A DNA stretch of 64,000 bases. Source: Oscillospiraceae bacterium (lineage in GTDB: Bacteria > Bacillota_A > Clostridia > Oscillospirales > Ruminococcaceae). The position numbers were made by a program, and so were the translations under genes. Shown here piece after piece: positions 37,308 to 46,519 of the stretch. The notes under the pieces were generated by a model, which saw only the letters and a list, made by a program, of their open reading frames with translations, had not been told where the DNA came from and searched no databases. The stretch spans positions 1 through 64,000 of the forward strand of contig JAGAJA010000074.1 of the NCBI GenBank assembly GCA_017829075.1, written 5' to 3'. Each line of letters opens with the position of its first letter. Positions within the stretch are counted from its first letter, which is position 1.

Positions 37308-38006
37308 TCAGTTCTTTTCGGAATTCTGCTGTTTTCTGATCCTGCGCCAGTTGATAAAACCGTAAATATCGTTTGCCAGAAATGCTGCAAAGCAGAATAT
37401 CATCGGGAGATTTGAAATATCGTTAATTGACGCAAAGATCCACAGTACTATCAGCACAATATCATTAGCTGCGTAGGCGAGGGCATACAGCGGGCTTCGC
37501 AGTATCATCAGCGCGGACGCAATGAAGCTTGTGGCGACAGATACGGTGCTTATTTCAAGCTGAGCGGTGTTGAACAGCTTCAGCAGGAAATAAAATCCGA
37601 AGGTAACGGCGGCGGTGAGCAGCAGCGTGACCGTCAGGCTTTTCCCGGTGAGATGCGATACTGTGACCTGTGGCTTGCCCTGCTTAAAGGGGTGCTTTAT
37701 CCACACGATTAGCGCGGCGGCAGCGCTGGGGGCGGTCATGCCGAGGTAGGTTATCATTTCGCCGTAATACCGGGACTGCAATGAAATAAGCGCATACAGC
37801 AGGCTGAACGCTATCGTCAGCACCTGACCCGTTGGCTCTCCGCGGGCGACAAAGATAAGCGCGGTAACTCCTGTCAGCGGCGCGGCAAGCGCCAGTGGGT
37901 TGAACTCACCGGACATAAGAAACGCTCCGGCGACAATAAATATTGAACATATCCACAGCCCCAGCTCAAAGCGTGAAAGTCGTGCAAATGGGTTTTGCAG
38001 CTTCAT
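37308..38006 (-). CDS. pnuC: PnuC-family nicotinamide riboside transporter
   Basis: 232 residues with about seven hydrophobic helices. Family features: SRYYGEMITYLGMTAPSAA in the middle and a C-terminal AFLANDIYGFINWRRI, where the Trp/Tyr/Asn residues line the vitamin path in PnuC structures. These carriers move nicotinamide riboside, or in relatives thiamine, riboflavin or deoxynucleosides, by facilitated diffusion. No NAD kinase or NadR gene is adjacent, so the vitamin is not certain. GGAGGG site. The leader is too short for a riboswitch. Confidence 0.87.
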   Translation of the reverse strand: MKLQNPFARLSRFELGLWICSIFIVAGAFLMSGEFNPLALAAPLTGVTALIFVARGEPTGQVLTIAFSLLYALISLQSRYYGEMITYLGMTAPSAAAALIVWIKHPFKQGKPQVTVSHLTGKSLTVTLLLTAAVTFGFYFLLKLFNTAQLEISTVSVATSFIASALMILRSPLYALAYAANDIVLIVLWIFASINDISNLPMIFCFAAFLANDIYGFINWRRIRKQQNSEKN

Positions 38007-38036
38007 ATATCCCTCCGTAAAATCATCAACTAAGTT

Positions 38037-38065
38037 ATTCTACAACAATTCGGACGGTTTGTCAA
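38037..38065 (-). promoter_or_regulatory. Promoter of pnuC
   Basis: Minus-strand TTGACA (38060-38065), 17-base spacer, TAGAAT (38037-38042), about 30 bases before the ATG. Confidence 0.83.
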
Positions 38066-38105
38066 CAGCCGTGGGTGTAATTCTTGTGAAAACCACAAAA
38101 AGGTC

Positions 38106-38134
38106 TTGAATTCTATATAAATATGTGGTAAAAT
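38106..38134 (+). promoter_or_regulatory. Promoter of the ten-gene recA operon
   Basis: TTGAAT (38106-38111), 17-base spacer ending TATGTGG, TAAAAT (38129-38134). It lies about 85 bases before the first gene. No later promoter or terminator is evident until 48547, so it may drive everything to pgsA. Confidence 0.65.
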
Positions 38135-38220
38135 AAAATAAGATATGCTTGAAACGTGATAAATCAACGCTCAATGACATATTTACATTTTTTGTATTAT
38201 GATAAGGAGCTTACTTAATT

Positions 38221-39183
38221 ATGAAGAATAACAGCAGAATAGGGCTGTGGCTGCTTATTCCGGCGTGGGTGCTGGTATTTGCGGCAAGAATGGCGCAGAT
38301 TTGCGCAGGTACCGACATGACTTCGGGATTTCTTAAGGACGACAATGGGTTCTTTATGGACTTCTGTTTCTGGGGTGCGGTGGTTCTGACCATTGCGGCG
38401 GCAGTCGCTGCGGCGGTTCTGGACAGAAAAAAGAACAGCGCTTTCTACAATACTCCGGTAGAACGCATAACCGACGGCAGAGCGGCGGCAATAGGCTTTG
38501 CGCTACTTCTGCCGGCAATGGCGGCGCTGTACGAGGGATACTGCGAAGCTGTGATCCCTGAGAACAGCAACATTTCGCCTTCACCGTTCATGATGATAGT
38601 GAATTTCCTGTTCGGCGCAGTGATGCTGGTATCGGCATTTATGATACTGTATTTCAAGGAGTTCAAGCCGGGTCTGGGATTTTCAGTGGTTTCCGGCGCG
38701 GGATATTATACTCTGCGCGGCATCGGTGTTTTCCTTGATAAAATGGCGATCACCACTGTTCCTGAGTACCTCATCAATTGTATTTCTGTGATACTTGCGG
38801 CGGTATTCTTTATGCAGCTCACAAAGCTGCTTTCCGGCAACGAGGGCAAGCGCACAAGGGAAGCGCTTACGGTATCCGGCGCTGCTGCTGCGGTGACTAT
38901 CCTCGGCAATTCCATCGCGGTGATAGCCGCTTCTATTGCCGGCTCTGCGGAGATCTCCGGGCGCATTGTTGCCTCCGAAAACGAAGCGGAGATACTGTAT
39001 CAGCTTGCACATGGCAGAGAGGCGTATTTTATGAGCTATATGCCGATCTCTGTGACCGCAGCGGGAATATTCATAGTTGTGACGCTGATCGCGCTTTATA
39101 TGCAGCCTAAGCCTGCGGCAGAAAAAGTTGCTGAGGAGTCCGGAGAGCCGGAAGCTTTACCGGATAACACCGATGAGGAGTAA
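38221..39183 (+). CDS. Polytopic membrane protein of unknown function
   Basis: 320 residues with about seven hydrophobic helices and an acidic cytosolic tail (EESGEPEALPDNTDEE). AAGGAGC lies 11 bases before the ATG. I recognise no domain. It overlaps the Shine-Dalgarno of the next gene (lipoprotein), and both precede a two-component system, so a role in the same signalling or envelope pathway is possible but inferred only from position. Confidence 0.75.
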   Translation: MKNNSRIGLWLLIPAWVLVFAARMAQICAGTDMTSGFLKDDNGFFMDFCFWGAVVLTIAAAVAAAVLDRKKNSAFYNTPVERITDGRAAAIGFALLLPAMAALYEGYCEAVIPENSNISPSPFMMIVNFLFGAVMLVSAFMILYFKEFKPGLGFSVVSGAGYYTLRGIGVFLDKMAITTVPEYLINCISVILAAVFFMQLTKLLSGNEGKRTREALTVSGAAAAVTILGNSIAVIAASIAGSAEISGRIVASENEAEILYQLAHGREAYFMSYMPISVTAAGIFIVVTLIALYMQPKPAAEKVAEESGEPEALPDNTDEE

Positions 39184-39187
39184 GGCT

Positions 39188-40537
39188 GTGAAAAGGCTCT
39201 GCCGCGCGGCTGCGCTTATTGCGGCGGTTGGAATGATGAGTGGCTGCTCCGGCGCTTCGGTGGAAAATCTTCTCACCGCGCCGAAGCTGACGCAGGAGCA
39301 GAGCGAGATCTATCAGGCGCTCATAAACAGCTCAGGCAGTTCAATAAAGCTGAAATATCCAAGGGGCGGCGAGTTCCGTTCAGCGTTCGTCCTCCAGAAC
39401 ATAGACAGCGAGCCGGGAAACGAAGCTCTGGTATTCTATGAGTCCCAGTCGGTGCAGTCCGGCGAGAGCGCACTCCGACTTAAAGCGCTGGATCAGAACG
39501 ACGGGCAGTGGGAGGCTGTATACGACCTTGCCTGTGTTGGAAGCGAGGTTGACAGCATCAGCTTTGCAAGTCTGGGAGATGGAAAGACTACTGAAATAAT
39601 CGTGTGCTATTCCATGCTGAACCAGACGGAAAAGACAGTGAGCGTATTAAATTACGGAAACGGAGTGATCTCCGAGCTGTACAGCGGAAGCTACGCCTGC
39701 ATGGAGGTCTTGGATCTCAATGCGGACGGCGAGCAGGAGCTTGTCACGGTAATCCCGGATAAGACCAACCAGACTGCATCGGCGGTAATGTTCACCAAAG
39801 GTGAAAATGGCTTTCAGAAGCTGAGCGAGGCGCCGCTTAGCGGCATCTCCGCAGAATATATCAGTGTGACAAAGGGACAGCTTGACGAGTATACTACCGC
39901 CCTGTTTCTGGATTACAGCCGCGGCGGAGGGCAGTATGGAACTGATGTCGTATATTGCAGAGGCGGACGGCTGGCTAGTCCGGTAAATCTTTCGATAGGC
40001 GCTGACGGTACGCCCTCGAATGTTATCAATCGCTATACCAATGACTACATGACTGAGATCCGCAGCATGGATATTGACCGTGACGGATTTGTTGAAATTC
40101 CCTCCATGACCCCGCTGCCGGGTTATGAAACCTTACAGCGTTCAGAACAGCTTTGCGCAGTGGAATGGTACATGGTGGAAAATAACTGCTACAAGCAGGA
40201 ATATTACAGCTATTACAGCAGCAAGTACAATTTTGTGCTGATCTTCCCCAGCCGCTGGCAGGGAGTAGTTTCGGCTGTGGTCAGCTATCAGGACAACGAG
40301 ATAATTTTCATCTCGTACAACTCAGAACTGGGGCTTACAGTTAACGATCACACCGAACTGATGAGGATACGCACAATTGACAAGGACGACACCGAAACAC
40401 TGGTGAACTCAAAGGATTATCGCATGATCGGCGAGAGCGAGGACAGCATAATCTGCCTGAAGGAAACCGCAGGTTATCTAACCGGAAAGCTTGCGCTGAC
40501 GGAAAGCGAGCTTCAGAACTGCTTTATTGTTCTTTGA
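39188..40537 (+). CDS. Lipoprotein with VCBS/FG-GAP-like Asp repeats
   Basis: 449 residues starting with a GTG at 39188, seven bases after AGGAG. Lipoprotein signal (RLCRAAALIAAVGMMSGC). The outer domain carries repeated Asp-rich units, VLDLNADGEQELVTV and MDIDRDGFVEIPSM, similar to calcium-binding integrin-like or VCBS repeats that form beta-propellers. It sits directly upstream of a response regulator and histidine kinase, so it may be an accessory sensor. Inference from context. Confidence 0.78.
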   Translation: MKRLCRAAALIAAVGMMSGCSGASVENLLTAPKLTQEQSEIYQALINSSGSSIKLKYPRGGEFRSAFVLQNIDSEPGNEALVFYESQSVQSGESALRLKALDQNDGQWEAVYDLACVGSEVDSISFASLGDGKTTEIIVCYSMLNQTEKTVSVLNYGNGVISELYSGSYACMEVLDLNADGEQELVTVIPDKTNQTASAVMFTKGENGFQKLSEAPLSGISAEYISVTKGQLDEYTTALFLDYSRGGGQYGTDVVYCRGGRLASPVNLSIGADGTPSNVINRYTNDYMTEIRSMDIDRDGFVEIPSMTPLPGYETLQRSEQLCAVEWYMVENNCYKQEYYSYYSSKYNFVLIFPSRWQGVVSAVVSYQDNEIIFISYNSELGLTVNDHTELMRIRTIDKDDTETLVNSKDYRMIGESEDSIICLKETAGYLTGKLALTESELQNCFIVL

Positions 40538-40554
40538 CAGCGGAAAGGGGAAGT

Positions 40555-41250
40555 ATGAAAAGGATCTTGGTTTGCGAGGACGAGGACGCTATCCGCGACT
40601 TCGTTGTGATAAATCTTGTAAGATCGGGCTACGATGTTGTGGACGTTTCCTGCGGCGAGGACGCGGTGAAAGTCTACACCGAGCAGAAGGGCAACTTTGA
40701 CGTGGCTCTTCTGGATATAATGATGCCCGGAATGGACGGTTTCGCACTCTGCCGCTGGATAAGGGAGCAGAGCAGTGAAATCGGCATAATAATGCTTTCG
40801 GCGAAAAGTCAGGAAATGGACAAGGTGAACTGTCTTATGATAGGCGCGGACGATTACGTCACAAAGCCCTTTTCTCCGTCTGAGCTGGTGGCAAGGGTGG
40901 ACGCGATTTACCGCCGCGTGAATGTCAGTCAGTCCCGGCAGGAAACGGTGAAAAACATCGTTTCCGGGCCGTTCACTCTGGACTATCAGAGCCGGACGGT
41001 GCTGAAAAACGGTGAGCCGATTGAGCTTACTCAGGTGGAATATCACATTATGGAATACCTGCTGAAGAACCGCGGCACGGCGCTGGACAGAAAGACGATC
41101 CTGCACCATATCTGGGGCGAGGCTTACTACGGCGATGATAAGGTTGTAGACGTAAATATCCGGCGGCTTCGCATGAAGATAGAGGAGGATCCCTCAAATC
41201 CGCAGTACATTCAGACGATCTGGGGCTTCGGCTATAAGTGGAACGGCTGA
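40555..41250 (+). CDS. OmpR/PhoB-family response regulator
   Basis: 231 residues. Receiver domain with acidic pocket CEDED (7-11), phosphoacceptor Asp54 in ALLDIMMPGMDG, and Lys104 in YVTKPF. The C-terminal winged helix (about 130-230) has ELTQVEYHIMEYLLKNRG and the ending YIQTIWGFGYKW typical of OmpR-type DNA binding. The ATG at 40555 has GGGGAAG. Its TGA overlaps the ATG of the kinase, showing translational coupling. The regulon cannot be read here. Confidence 0.95.
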   Translation: MKRILVCEDEDAIRDFVVINLVRSGYDVVDVSCGEDAVKVYTEQKGNFDVALLDIMMPGMDGFALCRWIREQSSEIGIIMLSAKSQEMDKVNCLMIGADDYVTKPFSPSELVARVDAIYRRVNVSQSRQETVKNIVSGPFTLDYQSRTVLKNGEPIELTQVEYHIMEYLLKNRGTALDRKTILHHIWGEAYYGDDKVVDVNIRRLRMKIEEDPSNPQYIQTIWGFGYKWNG

Positions 41251-42698
41251 TGGACAAAAAGGCAGCGCGCATGGGACTTCGCAGCTCCATTGCCGGAAGG
41301 TGGATGTTCAACACGCTGAGCGTGGTCGGAATACTTCTGGTAATCGCGAATGTCTGCATATATTATTTCACCCGTCAGTATTATTACGGCTCGGCGGAAA
41401 ACTACCTCGTGTCGGAGGCGAACGCTACGGCTACCGTTCTTTCGCGGCTTTACGAGGATATGGCGGTGAATTACTCTTCCGAGGTTCGGGAGCTTATCGA
41501 GGGCTTCGACAAAAAAGAGCAGATGGAAATGATGTCCATTAACAAGAACGGCGAGGTGACTCTCAGCAGCAGCGGATTTTCTCCTGATGAGAGTTATAAT
41601 ATGCCGGATTATGAGGCGGCGCTTAAAGCCGAGGACGGCGTGGGAGTATTCCACGGCTATGAAACCGGAGAGAACATCATTGCCGTTACCGTTATCATCG
41701 CTCAGCCCAGCAGCAGCTACAACGCGCTGCGTTATGTCGCTTCGATGACGCTGATAGACAATCAGCTTTCGGCGATCATGCTTGCGGCTATGCTTATCAG
41801 CGCAGGAGTTATCCTGTTGGTGGTGTGCAGCGGAATGTACTTCGTAAAATCCATCTGCGCGCCGCTCATGCAGATAAGCGTGACAGCCAAGAAGCTTGCA
41901 AAGGGAGATTTCTCGGAGCGTATCGCAATTCGCAACAAGGACGAGATCGGCGAACTGTCGCAGGTGTTCAACGACATGGCGGACGAACTGGAAAATTCCG
42001 AGTCGATAAAGAACGACTTTATTTCTTCGGTGTCGCACGAGCTGAGAACGCCGCTCACCGCTATCAAGGGCTGGAGCGAAACGCTGGCGGCGGGCTACGA
42101 TGAGGAAACCTACCGCAAGGGAATGACGGTCATCACTCATGAAACCGGGCGTCTTGAGGGTATGGTGGAGGAGCTGTTGGACTTCTCACGGATACAGAAC
42201 GGCAGATTCACGCTTCAAATGGCGAACACTGATATTATCGCGGAGCTGGACGATGCTCTGCTTATCTACACCGACAAGGCGAAGAAGGAAAACAAGACGA
42301 TACACTACACCGAGCCGGAGTCGCTGTGCGTGGTTTACGGCGACAAGAACAGGCTGCGGCAGGTGTTTATAAACGTCATAGATAATGCAATAAAATACAC
42401 AGATCCCGGCGGAAGCGTGGATATTTCTGTCGAAAAGGGCAGCGACAGCCTTTCGATCATCGTTTCTGACACGGGAATAGGAATTTCAGCGGCGGATCTC
42501 CCGAAGGTGAAGGCAAAGTTCTACAAGGCAAACAGCACCCGCCGGGGCAGCGGTATCGGGCTGGCGGTCGCGGACGAGATAATCTCAATGCACGGCGGAA
42601 CGCTGGATATTGCAAGCGAGCTGGGCAAGGGAACCACCGTCACGATCACACTTCCGCTGAAGCAGATGAATGAAAGGAGCGACCCTGATGGGCAGTAA
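41250..42698 (+). CDS. Sensor histidine kinase
   Basis: 482 residues. TM1 (about 17-40), an extracytoplasmic sensor region of about 130 residues, TM2 (about 175-197), HAMP (about 198-250, ICAPLMQISVTAKKLAKGDF), and HisKA with phosphoacceptor His in SSVSHELRTPLTAIKGW. The HATPase domain has the N box VIDNAIKYTDPGG, G1 SDTGIGIS and G2 RRGSGIGLAVADEI. The F-box region is shortened relative to canonical kinases. Partner of the upstream regulator, with start and stop overlapping. The signal is unknown. The layout resembles VanS/PhoR-type kinases. Confidence 0.95.
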   Translation: MDKKAARMGLRSSIAGRWMFNTLSVVGILLVIANVCIYYFTRQYYYGSAENYLVSEANATATVLSRLYEDMAVNYSSEVRELIEGFDKKEQMEMMSINKNGEVTLSSSGFSPDESYNMPDYEAALKAEDGVGVFHGYETGENIIAVTVIIAQPSSSYNALRYVASMTLIDNQLSAIMLAAMLISAGVILLVVCSGMYFVKSICAPLMQISVTAKKLAKGDFSERIAIRNKDEIGELSQVFNDMADELENSESIKNDFISSVSHELRTPLTAIKGWSETLAAGYDEETYRKGMTVITHETGRLEGMVEELLDFSRIQNGRFTLQMANTDIIAELDDALLIYTDKAKKENKTIHYTEPESLCVVYGDKNRLRQVFINVIDNAIKYTDPGGSVDISVEKGSDSLSIIVSDTGIGISAADLPKVKAKFYKANSTRRGSGIGLAVADEIISMHGGTLDIASELGKGTTVTITLPLKQMNERSDPDGQ

Positions 42699-43752
42699 AA
42701 ATACGGGAAAGAAAACCACTGTCGGCGGTCAGGCATTGATCGAGGGCATAATGATGAAAGGCGTTTCCAAGGGCGCTATGGCGGTAAGGCTCAAGGAGGG
42801 CGGCATTGACGTCGAGGAATGGGAGCTGAAACCGAAGAAGTGGTACAACAAATGCCCCATTATCCGCGGTGGAATCAATTTCGTGCAGCAGCTTGGCGAG
42901 GGCTATAAATGCCTGATGAAGTCTGCGGAAAAAAGCGGAATGATGGAGGACGACGGCGAAGAAGAGGAGTCAAAGTTCGAGAAGTGGCTGGACGAAAAGC
43001 TCGGCGATAAGCTGACCGGACTGATCATGGGAATCGCTATGGTGCTGGGAATCGCGCTGGCGGTATTCCTGTTCCTGCTTCTGCCCAGCTATCTTTTCAC
43101 GGGTATTGAGAGCCTGCTTCCGACAGAGCCGCTGAGCGACCTTGCGGGAGTGCTTCCGGGACTGCCGGAGGGAAGTTATGTCATGGTGAAATCCGTGGAT
43201 ATTTCCGCATGGAGAACCACTTTTGAGGGAATCATGAAGATCATTATCTTCGTGGCATATATGGCAATAACCTCCTGCACAAAGGATATGCGTAGAATGT
43301 ACCGCTATCACGGCGCGGAGCACAAGACCATTGCCTGCTATGAAGCAGGGAAGCCGCTGACGGTGGAGAATATCCGCCCGATGTGCCGCTTCCACCCCCG
43401 CTGCGGTACAAGCTTCATCATCATTACGCTGCTGGTCAGCATTCTGGTTTACAGCATTGTGCCGATAACTCCGGAGCTTTTCAAGGAGCTGCTCCACACA
43501 AGCAGCGATACAATTGCTATCCTGCTCAGAACAGTTTGCAAGCTGCTTCTTCTGCCGCTGGTTGTGGGCTTTGCCTATGAACTTATCCGGTTTGCGGGAC
43601 GGCATGACAATATCATCACGAAGATCTTTTCAGCTCCGGGACTGTGGATGCAGAGAATAACCACCAAAGAGCCGGACGATTCCATGATCGAGGTGGCTAT
43701 CGCGGCGGTAACTCCCTGCCTGCCGAAGGACGGAGAGGACGATAACTGGTGA
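42688..43752 (+). CDS. yqhQ: YqhQ-family DUF1385 membrane protein
   Basis: 354 residues. GGQALIEGIMMKG at the start, several membrane helices, and YRYHGAEHKTIACYEAG with MCRFHPRCGTSFI, the invariant His/Glu/Cys block of DUF1385. Function not established. In Firmicutes it is often next to prmC, as here. The ATG at 42688 has AAAGGAGC and overlaps the end of the kinase gene by 11 bases. Confidence 0.9.
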   Translation: MGSKNTGKKTTVGGQALIEGIMMKGVSKGAMAVRLKEGGIDVEEWELKPKKWYNKCPIIRGGINFVQQLGEGYKCLMKSAEKSGMMEDDGEEEESKFEKWLDEKLGDKLTGLIMGIAMVLGIALAVFLFLLLPSYLFTGIESLLPTEPLSDLAGVLPGLPEGSYVMVKSVDISAWRTTFEGIMKIIIFVAYMAITSCTKDMRRMYRYHGAEHKTIACYEAGKPLTVENIRPMCRFHPRCGTSFIIITLLVSILVYSIVPITPELFKELLHTSSDTIAILLRTVCKLLLLPLVVGFAYELIRFAGRHDNIITKIFSAPGLWMQRITTKEPDDSMIEVAIAAVTPCLPKDGEDDNW

Positions 43753-44615
43753 CGGCGCGGACGTTGGGCGGACTGATTAGGGAATGCGTGAAGCTGCTGA
43801 CTGATGGCGGCAACAATAATCCCCGGTTCGAGGCGGAGCAGCTTGTTATGGCGGTTTGCGGCGCTGACAGGAAAGATCTTCTGACTGACCCAGAGCGAGC
43901 GGTGAATGCGGCGCAGCTTGCTGAGCTTGAGGGCTTTGTTTCCCGCAGGCTGTCCGGCGAGCCGCTGCAATACATTCTTGGCGAGTGGGAGTTCTATGGG
44001 CTGCCGTTTTGTGTGGGAGAGGGCGTACTTATCCCGCGGCAGGACACGGAGATCATTGCGGAGGTCGCGCTTGACTATGCGAAAAAACACGAAAAACCGG
44101 ACTTCCTCGCGGCGGACTTATGCGCCGGGAGCGGCTGTATCGGCATTACGCTGGCGAAGCTTGCCGGAGTTCGGGTAAAGCTTCTGGAGCTGTCGGATCA
44201 GGCGTTGGTCTATCTGCGGAGAAATATCGTGCTGAACGGAGTTGACTGTCTGTGCGAATCAGTCCATGCGGACGTGCTTTCGGAGAAAACCGCAGAAGAT
44301 CTGCCGCAGCTTGACCTGATAGTTACAAATCCCCCCTATCTGACCGCGAAGGATATGCGGGAGCTTCAGACTGAGGTGGGCTTTGAGCCGGAAACGGCGC
44401 TGTACGGCGGCGAAGACGGTCTGGACTACTACCGCAGAATCATCCCGCTGTGGAGCGGAAAGCTCAGACCCGGCGGAATGCTTGCCGCAGAGATCGGCAT
44501 GGGGCAGGAGCGGGAGGTCATGAAATTATTTGAGCAAAGCGGTATCATGGCGCAGTCTGAAAAGGATCTGTGCGGTATCATAAGAGTAATATACGGAATA
44601 AAAAACGGAGGATAA
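43749..44615 (+). CDS. prmC: Release factor glutamine methyltransferase
   Basis: 288 residues. Helical N-terminal domain (about 1-75) with [19 protein letters not shown] motif [12 protein letters not shown], and the NPPY catalytic motif in [13 protein letters not shown]. It methylates the GGQ glutamine of RF1 and RF2. The GTG start overlaps the yqhQ stop by four bases. Confidence 0.95.
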   Translation: MTARTLGGLIRECVKLLTDGGNNNPRFEAEQLVMAVCGADRKDLLTDPERAVNAAQLAELEGFVSRRLSGEPLQYILGEWEFYGLPFCVGEGVLIPRQDTEIIAEVALDYAKKHEKPDFLAADLCAGSGCIGITLAKLAGVRVKLLELSDQALVYLRRNIVLNGVDCLCESVHADVLSEKTAEDLPQLDLIVTNPPYLTAKDMRELQTEVGFEPETALYGGEDGLDYYRRIIPLWSGKLRPGGMLAAEIGMGQEREVMKLFEQSGIMAQSEKDLCGIIRVIYGIKNGG

Positions 44616-44619
44616 TACA

Positions 44620-45813
44620 ATGGCTGACAAGAAGAAAAACGCGGTGGTAAAGCCGGTTACGAGAGTTGTTGACCCGGCGGAGCGTGAAAAGGTGCTGAAA
44701 AGCGCAATGGCGCAGCTTGAAAAGAAGTTCGGTGAGGGCACGGTAATGTTCATGGGCGAAAACCGCCGTATGGATATCGAGAGCATTTCTACCGGCTCGC
44801 TGATGCTTGATCTGGCGCTTGGTATCGGCGGACTCCCCAGAGGTCGTATCATTGAGATATACGGCACAGAGTCCTCCGGTAAGACAACCATTTCGCTTCA
44901 GGCGGTAGCGGAGGCGCAGAAAGCAGGCGGCATGGCAGCGTTTATCGACGTTGAGCACGCCCTTGATCCGGTTTACGCAAGAAAACTCGGAGTGGATATC
45001 GACAATCTGCTGGTTTCGCAGCCGGACACCGGTGAGCAGGCTCTTGAAATTATTGAAACGCTGATCAGATCCGGCGCGATAGATATAATCGTGCTTGACT
45101 CGGTTGCGGCAATGACAACAAAGGCTGAGATCGACGGCGACATGGGCGACGCTCATGTCGGAGTTCAGGCAAGACTTATGTCGCAGGCGATGAGAAAGCT
45201 CACCGCAGTTATCAGCACCACCAACACCGTTGCAATCTTCATCAACCAGATAAGAGAGAAGATCGGCGTAATGTACGGCAACCCGGAAACCACTCCCGGC
45301 GGACGTGCGCTGAAGTTCTATTCCTCCGTCAGAATTGAGGTAAGACGTGGCGAGCCGATCAAGGACGGCGGCGAGATAATCGGAAACCGCACCAAGTGCA
45401 AGGTTGTAAAGAACAAGGTAGCGCCTCCCTTCAAGACCGCGGAATTTGATATCCTGTACGGTGAGGGCGTTTCCAAGATGGGCGAGATCGTGGACACTGC
45501 GGTTGAATTCAACATAGTAAAGAAGAGCGGAAGCTGGTTCAGCTATAATGACATGAAGATCGGTCAGGGCCGTGACAAGGTTCTTGAGTATCTCAAAGCA
45601 AATCCGGATATCTGCAATGAGATCGAAAAGAAGATCCGCGAGGAATTCGCGAAGAATTCTGCCCTGCTGGACAGCCTTTCCAGCGATGATGAGGAAGAGG
45701 GCGGCGAGGATATCTCCGCAGAGGAGAGCAGCGGCAAGAAAGCTGCAAAGAAGCCGGAGCAGGACTCTGACGATGATGATTACGCGGAGTTTTCACCGGA
45801 GGATATCGAATAA
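44620..45813 (+). CDS. recA: Recombinase RecA
   Basis: 397 residues, longer than most because of an acidic, Ser-rich C-terminal tail (about 340-397). Walker [11 protein letters not shown], Walker [13 protein letters not shown], loop L2 with [17 protein letters not shown]. It catalyses strand exchange and triggers LexA cleavage. It starts four bases after prmC with GGAGG overlapping that stop. No promoter or LexA-type box precedes it, so basal expression follows the operon. Confidence 0.98.
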   Translation: MADKKKNAVVKPVTRVVDPAEREKVLKSAMAQLEKKFGEGTVMFMGENRRMDIESISTGSLMLDLALGIGGLPRGRIIEIYGTESSGKTTISLQAVAEAQKAGGMAAFIDVEHALDPVYARKLGVDIDNLLVSQPDTGEQALEIIETLIRSGAIDIIVLDSVAAMTTKAEIDGDMGDAHVGVQARLMSQAMRKLTAVISTTNTVAIFINQIREKIGVMYGNPETTPGGRALKFYSSVRIEVRRGEPIKDGGEIIGNRTKCKVVKNKVAPPFKTAEFDILYGEGVSKMGEIVDTAVEFNIVKKSGSWFSYNDMKIGQGRDKVLEYLKANPDICNEIEKKIREEFAKNSALLDSLSSDDEEEGGEDISAEESSGKKAAKKPEQDSDDDDYAEFSPEDIE

Positions 45814-45816
45814 TCC

Positions 45817-46512
45817 ATGAAGCGACTGGCGGATTACCGCAGCGAGGACTTCCGGGGTGGCAGAATAACGGAGCTGTCGGTGTACAAGGGCGATACCTAC
45901 AAGCTGGAACTGGAGGACGGAAAGACTTTCTTTCTGAACTGCGCGATCGTTGCGGATTATGACCTGCACGAGGGCGGGGAGATGGACGGAGAGCTGCTTG
46001 ATAAACTCCAGCACGCAGACAAGATGCGAAAGGCAAAAAAGCGCGCGCTTTATCTTCTGGGTAGCCGTATGTACTGCTATAACGAGCTGTACAAGAAGCT
46101 GTTGCCGACCTACGGCGAGGAGGCTTCCCGGGCGGCGGCTGACGCAATGCGGGAGTACGGCTACATTGACGATGAGGATTACGCCGAAAAGCTGGCGGAG
46201 AAGCTCATTCACGTCAAGCATTATGGAATGCAGAAGACCCGCTGGGAAATGCAGCTCCGGGGACTTGACAGAAACCTTATCGACGATGTTCTGGCGCAGT
46301 ATACCGAGGATGAGATCGACGAGGAGATAATGCACCTGCTGGAAACAAAATACAGCGAAAAGATAAGCGACCCGGACGACCGACGCCGGACTATTGCTGC
46401 GCTGGCAAGGCGGGGCTACGGCTATCATTCGGTGAAGCGCTGCATTGAAAAGCTGCTTCGGGAGCAGGAGGACTTCGACTCGGAGGAATTTGAGGATCAA
46501 TTTGGGGGATAA
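45817..46512 (+). CDS. recX: RecA regulator RecX
   Basis: 231 residues. Three-helix repeats typical of RecX: RKAKKRALYLLGSRMYCYNELYKKL, MREYGYIDDEDYAEKL, and a C-terminal RRRTIAALARRGYGYHSVKRCIE. It binds along the RecA filament and limits its activity. It begins three bases after recA, the standard arrangement. Confidence 0.93.
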   Translation: MKRLADYRSEDFRGGRITELSVYKGDTYKLELEDGKTFFLNCAIVADYDLHEGGEMDGELLDKLQHADKMRKAKKRALYLLGSRMYCYNELYKKLLPTYGEEASRAAADAMREYGYIDDEDYAEKLAEKLIHVKHYGMQKTRWEMQLRGLDRNLIDDVLAQYTEDEIDEEIMHLLETKYSEKISDPDDRRRTIAALARRGYGYHSVKRCIEKLLREQEDFDSEEFEDQFGG

Positions 46513-46519
46513 ATACTTT

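Noticed and set aside
38007..38065. Possible NAD-type riboswitch before pnuC
   Set aside because: The promoter leaves only about 30 bases of leader, too short for a known vitamin riboswitch.
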